Below, one piece after another: positions 63,400-64,000 of a stretch of 64,000 nucleotides of DNA. The stretch comes from Shinisaurus crocodilurus. Taxonomy: Eukaryota; Chordata; Lepidosauria; Squamata; Shinisauridae. Numbering within the stretch: the first letter of the stretch is position 1; the number at the start of each line of letters is the position of its first letter. Position numbers and translations under genes: made by a program. The DNA lies in assembly GCA_021292165.1 (NCBI GenBank), contig CM037876.1:315980803-316044802 (forward strand). The letters run 5' to 3'. Under the pieces are notes generated by a model that saw only the letters and a list, made by a program, of their open reading frames with translations, ran no database searches and had not been told where the DNA came from.

Positions 63400-63780
63400 T
63401 GCAAGTCTGCCTGTCCAGTGTCCACTATGTTGTCCTGTAGAGGCATATTCCCCTCTTGTAAATATCGTTGTCAGTTTCATCCTCTCCACACACTACTGCC
63501 ATTAGCCCAGCAGGGCCAGTATGGAATATGGCTCTATTGGACTAAACCAGTGTTCTCCAACCTTGGGTCCCCAGATGTTTCTGGCCTACAACTCCCAGCA
63601 TGCCCCAGCCAGCTACGCTGGCTGGGGCATGCTGGGAGTTGTAGGCCAGAAACATCTGGGGACCCAAGGTTGGAGAACACTGGACTAAACAAAGTAGTGG
63701 ATGGGGATGAAATTGACAAGGATATTTACAAGAGGGGAATATGCCTCTGTGGTGCTACACAGTGGACAGGCGCAAACCCC
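63400..63780. repeat. Larger foldback F5 with a hairpin MITE in its centre
   Basis: 63406-63505 pairs with 63685-63775: 'aggcatattcccctcttgta' on the left equals the reverse complement of 'tacaagaggggaatatgcct' on the right. 'gcctgtccagtgtccac' pairs with 'acagtggacaggc', and 'gtcagtttcatcctctcc' with 'ggatggggatgaaattgac'. The similarity thins outward to about 63340 and 63870. Confidence 0.75.
63548..63682. mobile_element. Palindromic hairpin hAT MITE, copy 6
   Basis: A 135-bp near-perfect palindrome with perfect duplications GACTAAAC (63540-63547 and 63683-63690). A shared C in 'tttctggcc' on both arms (others have tttttggcc) shows that arm substitutions are kept in step. It sits close to the centre of the larger inverted repeat F5. 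Confidence 0.95.
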
Positions 63781-64000
63781 CCAACATTTAAAAAAATGAT
63801 CCAATCGGCACCAGCCCCCCCCCCCCGAAAAAAACACCCCCGTCCCATTTGCACAAATTGCTTCAATGGGGGGAAAAAAATCTGAGATCTGTGTATTTGG
63901 ACTAACTTGCTACAGATTGAGTTGATATCGGGGGGTGGGGGAGAGGAATGGAACAAAATCCGCCAGGGCCAAATCAGTACAATCCATCAAGATTTCACTT
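63781..64000. other. Right flank of foldback F5
   Basis: C-rich and A-rich runs with 'tttgcacaaattgcttcaat', weakly complementary to 63310-63390. No gene. Confidence 0.4.

Overview
The window looks like intergenic DNA from a squamate reptile (lizard or snake). I infer this from the repeat content: many 5'-truncated CR1 LINEs ending in the ATTCTATG tail, many L2 LINE fragments, a Sauria-type tRNA SINE, a second tRNA-derived SINE, a 5S-rRNA-derived SINE with a CR1-like tail, and very many hAT-type non-autonomous DNA transposons. No bacterial features (operons, ribosome binding sites, dense ORFs) are present. I recognise no known host gene. The species cannot be fixed from this sequence.

Layout. 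1-4.2 kb: a hAT MITE with a 7/8 target duplication, a Sauria SINE, a 5S SINE and the first hairpin MITE. 4.2-7.9 kb: an unclassified repeat, a CR1, an inverted-repeat pair around a unique stretch, a second hairpin MITE, a 168-bp TA-flanked MITE and an L2. 7.9-18.5 kb: retroelement debris (L2, CR1, L1, a possible Penelope-like piece), a hAT with GAGTC arrays and a transposase remnant, and a hairpin MITE inside an L2. 19.4-21.6 kb: the only plausible unrecognised protein-coding unit, a 321-codon intronless ORF on the minus strand with a CCAAT/CRE/TATA-like cluster upstream and AATAAA downstream; a short inverted, internally deleted copy lies 0.9 kb beyond its 5' end. 22-38 kb: SINEs, a 200-bp foldback, two copies of an RTE/I-like LINE 3' end, a hAT at 30.6-31.3 kb, and a 515-bp solo LTR. 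38-52 kb: L2 fragments, a deleted sister of the GAGTC hAT, a long unique stretch (44.7-45.65 kb), a hairpin MITE and a nested LTR. 52-64 kb: the best CR1 copy (intact reverse transcriptase palm through to the stop), three more solo LTRs, and a 1.5-kb hAT carrying a CpG-island-like cargo.

The most striking system is a family of almost perfectly palindromic 120-139 bp hAT elements: six copies, five with perfect 8-bp target duplications. Each arm carries a sequence resembling the ZNF143/THAP11 promoter motif. Three other foldback families in the window share the same core, and a related promoter-like motif lies inside the CpG-rich cargo of the 59-60 kb hAT. Many insertions are nested, so their relative order can be read directly: LTR into CR1, 5S SINE into LTR, hAT into tRNA SINE, LTR into foldback, hairpin MITE into a larger inverted repeat.
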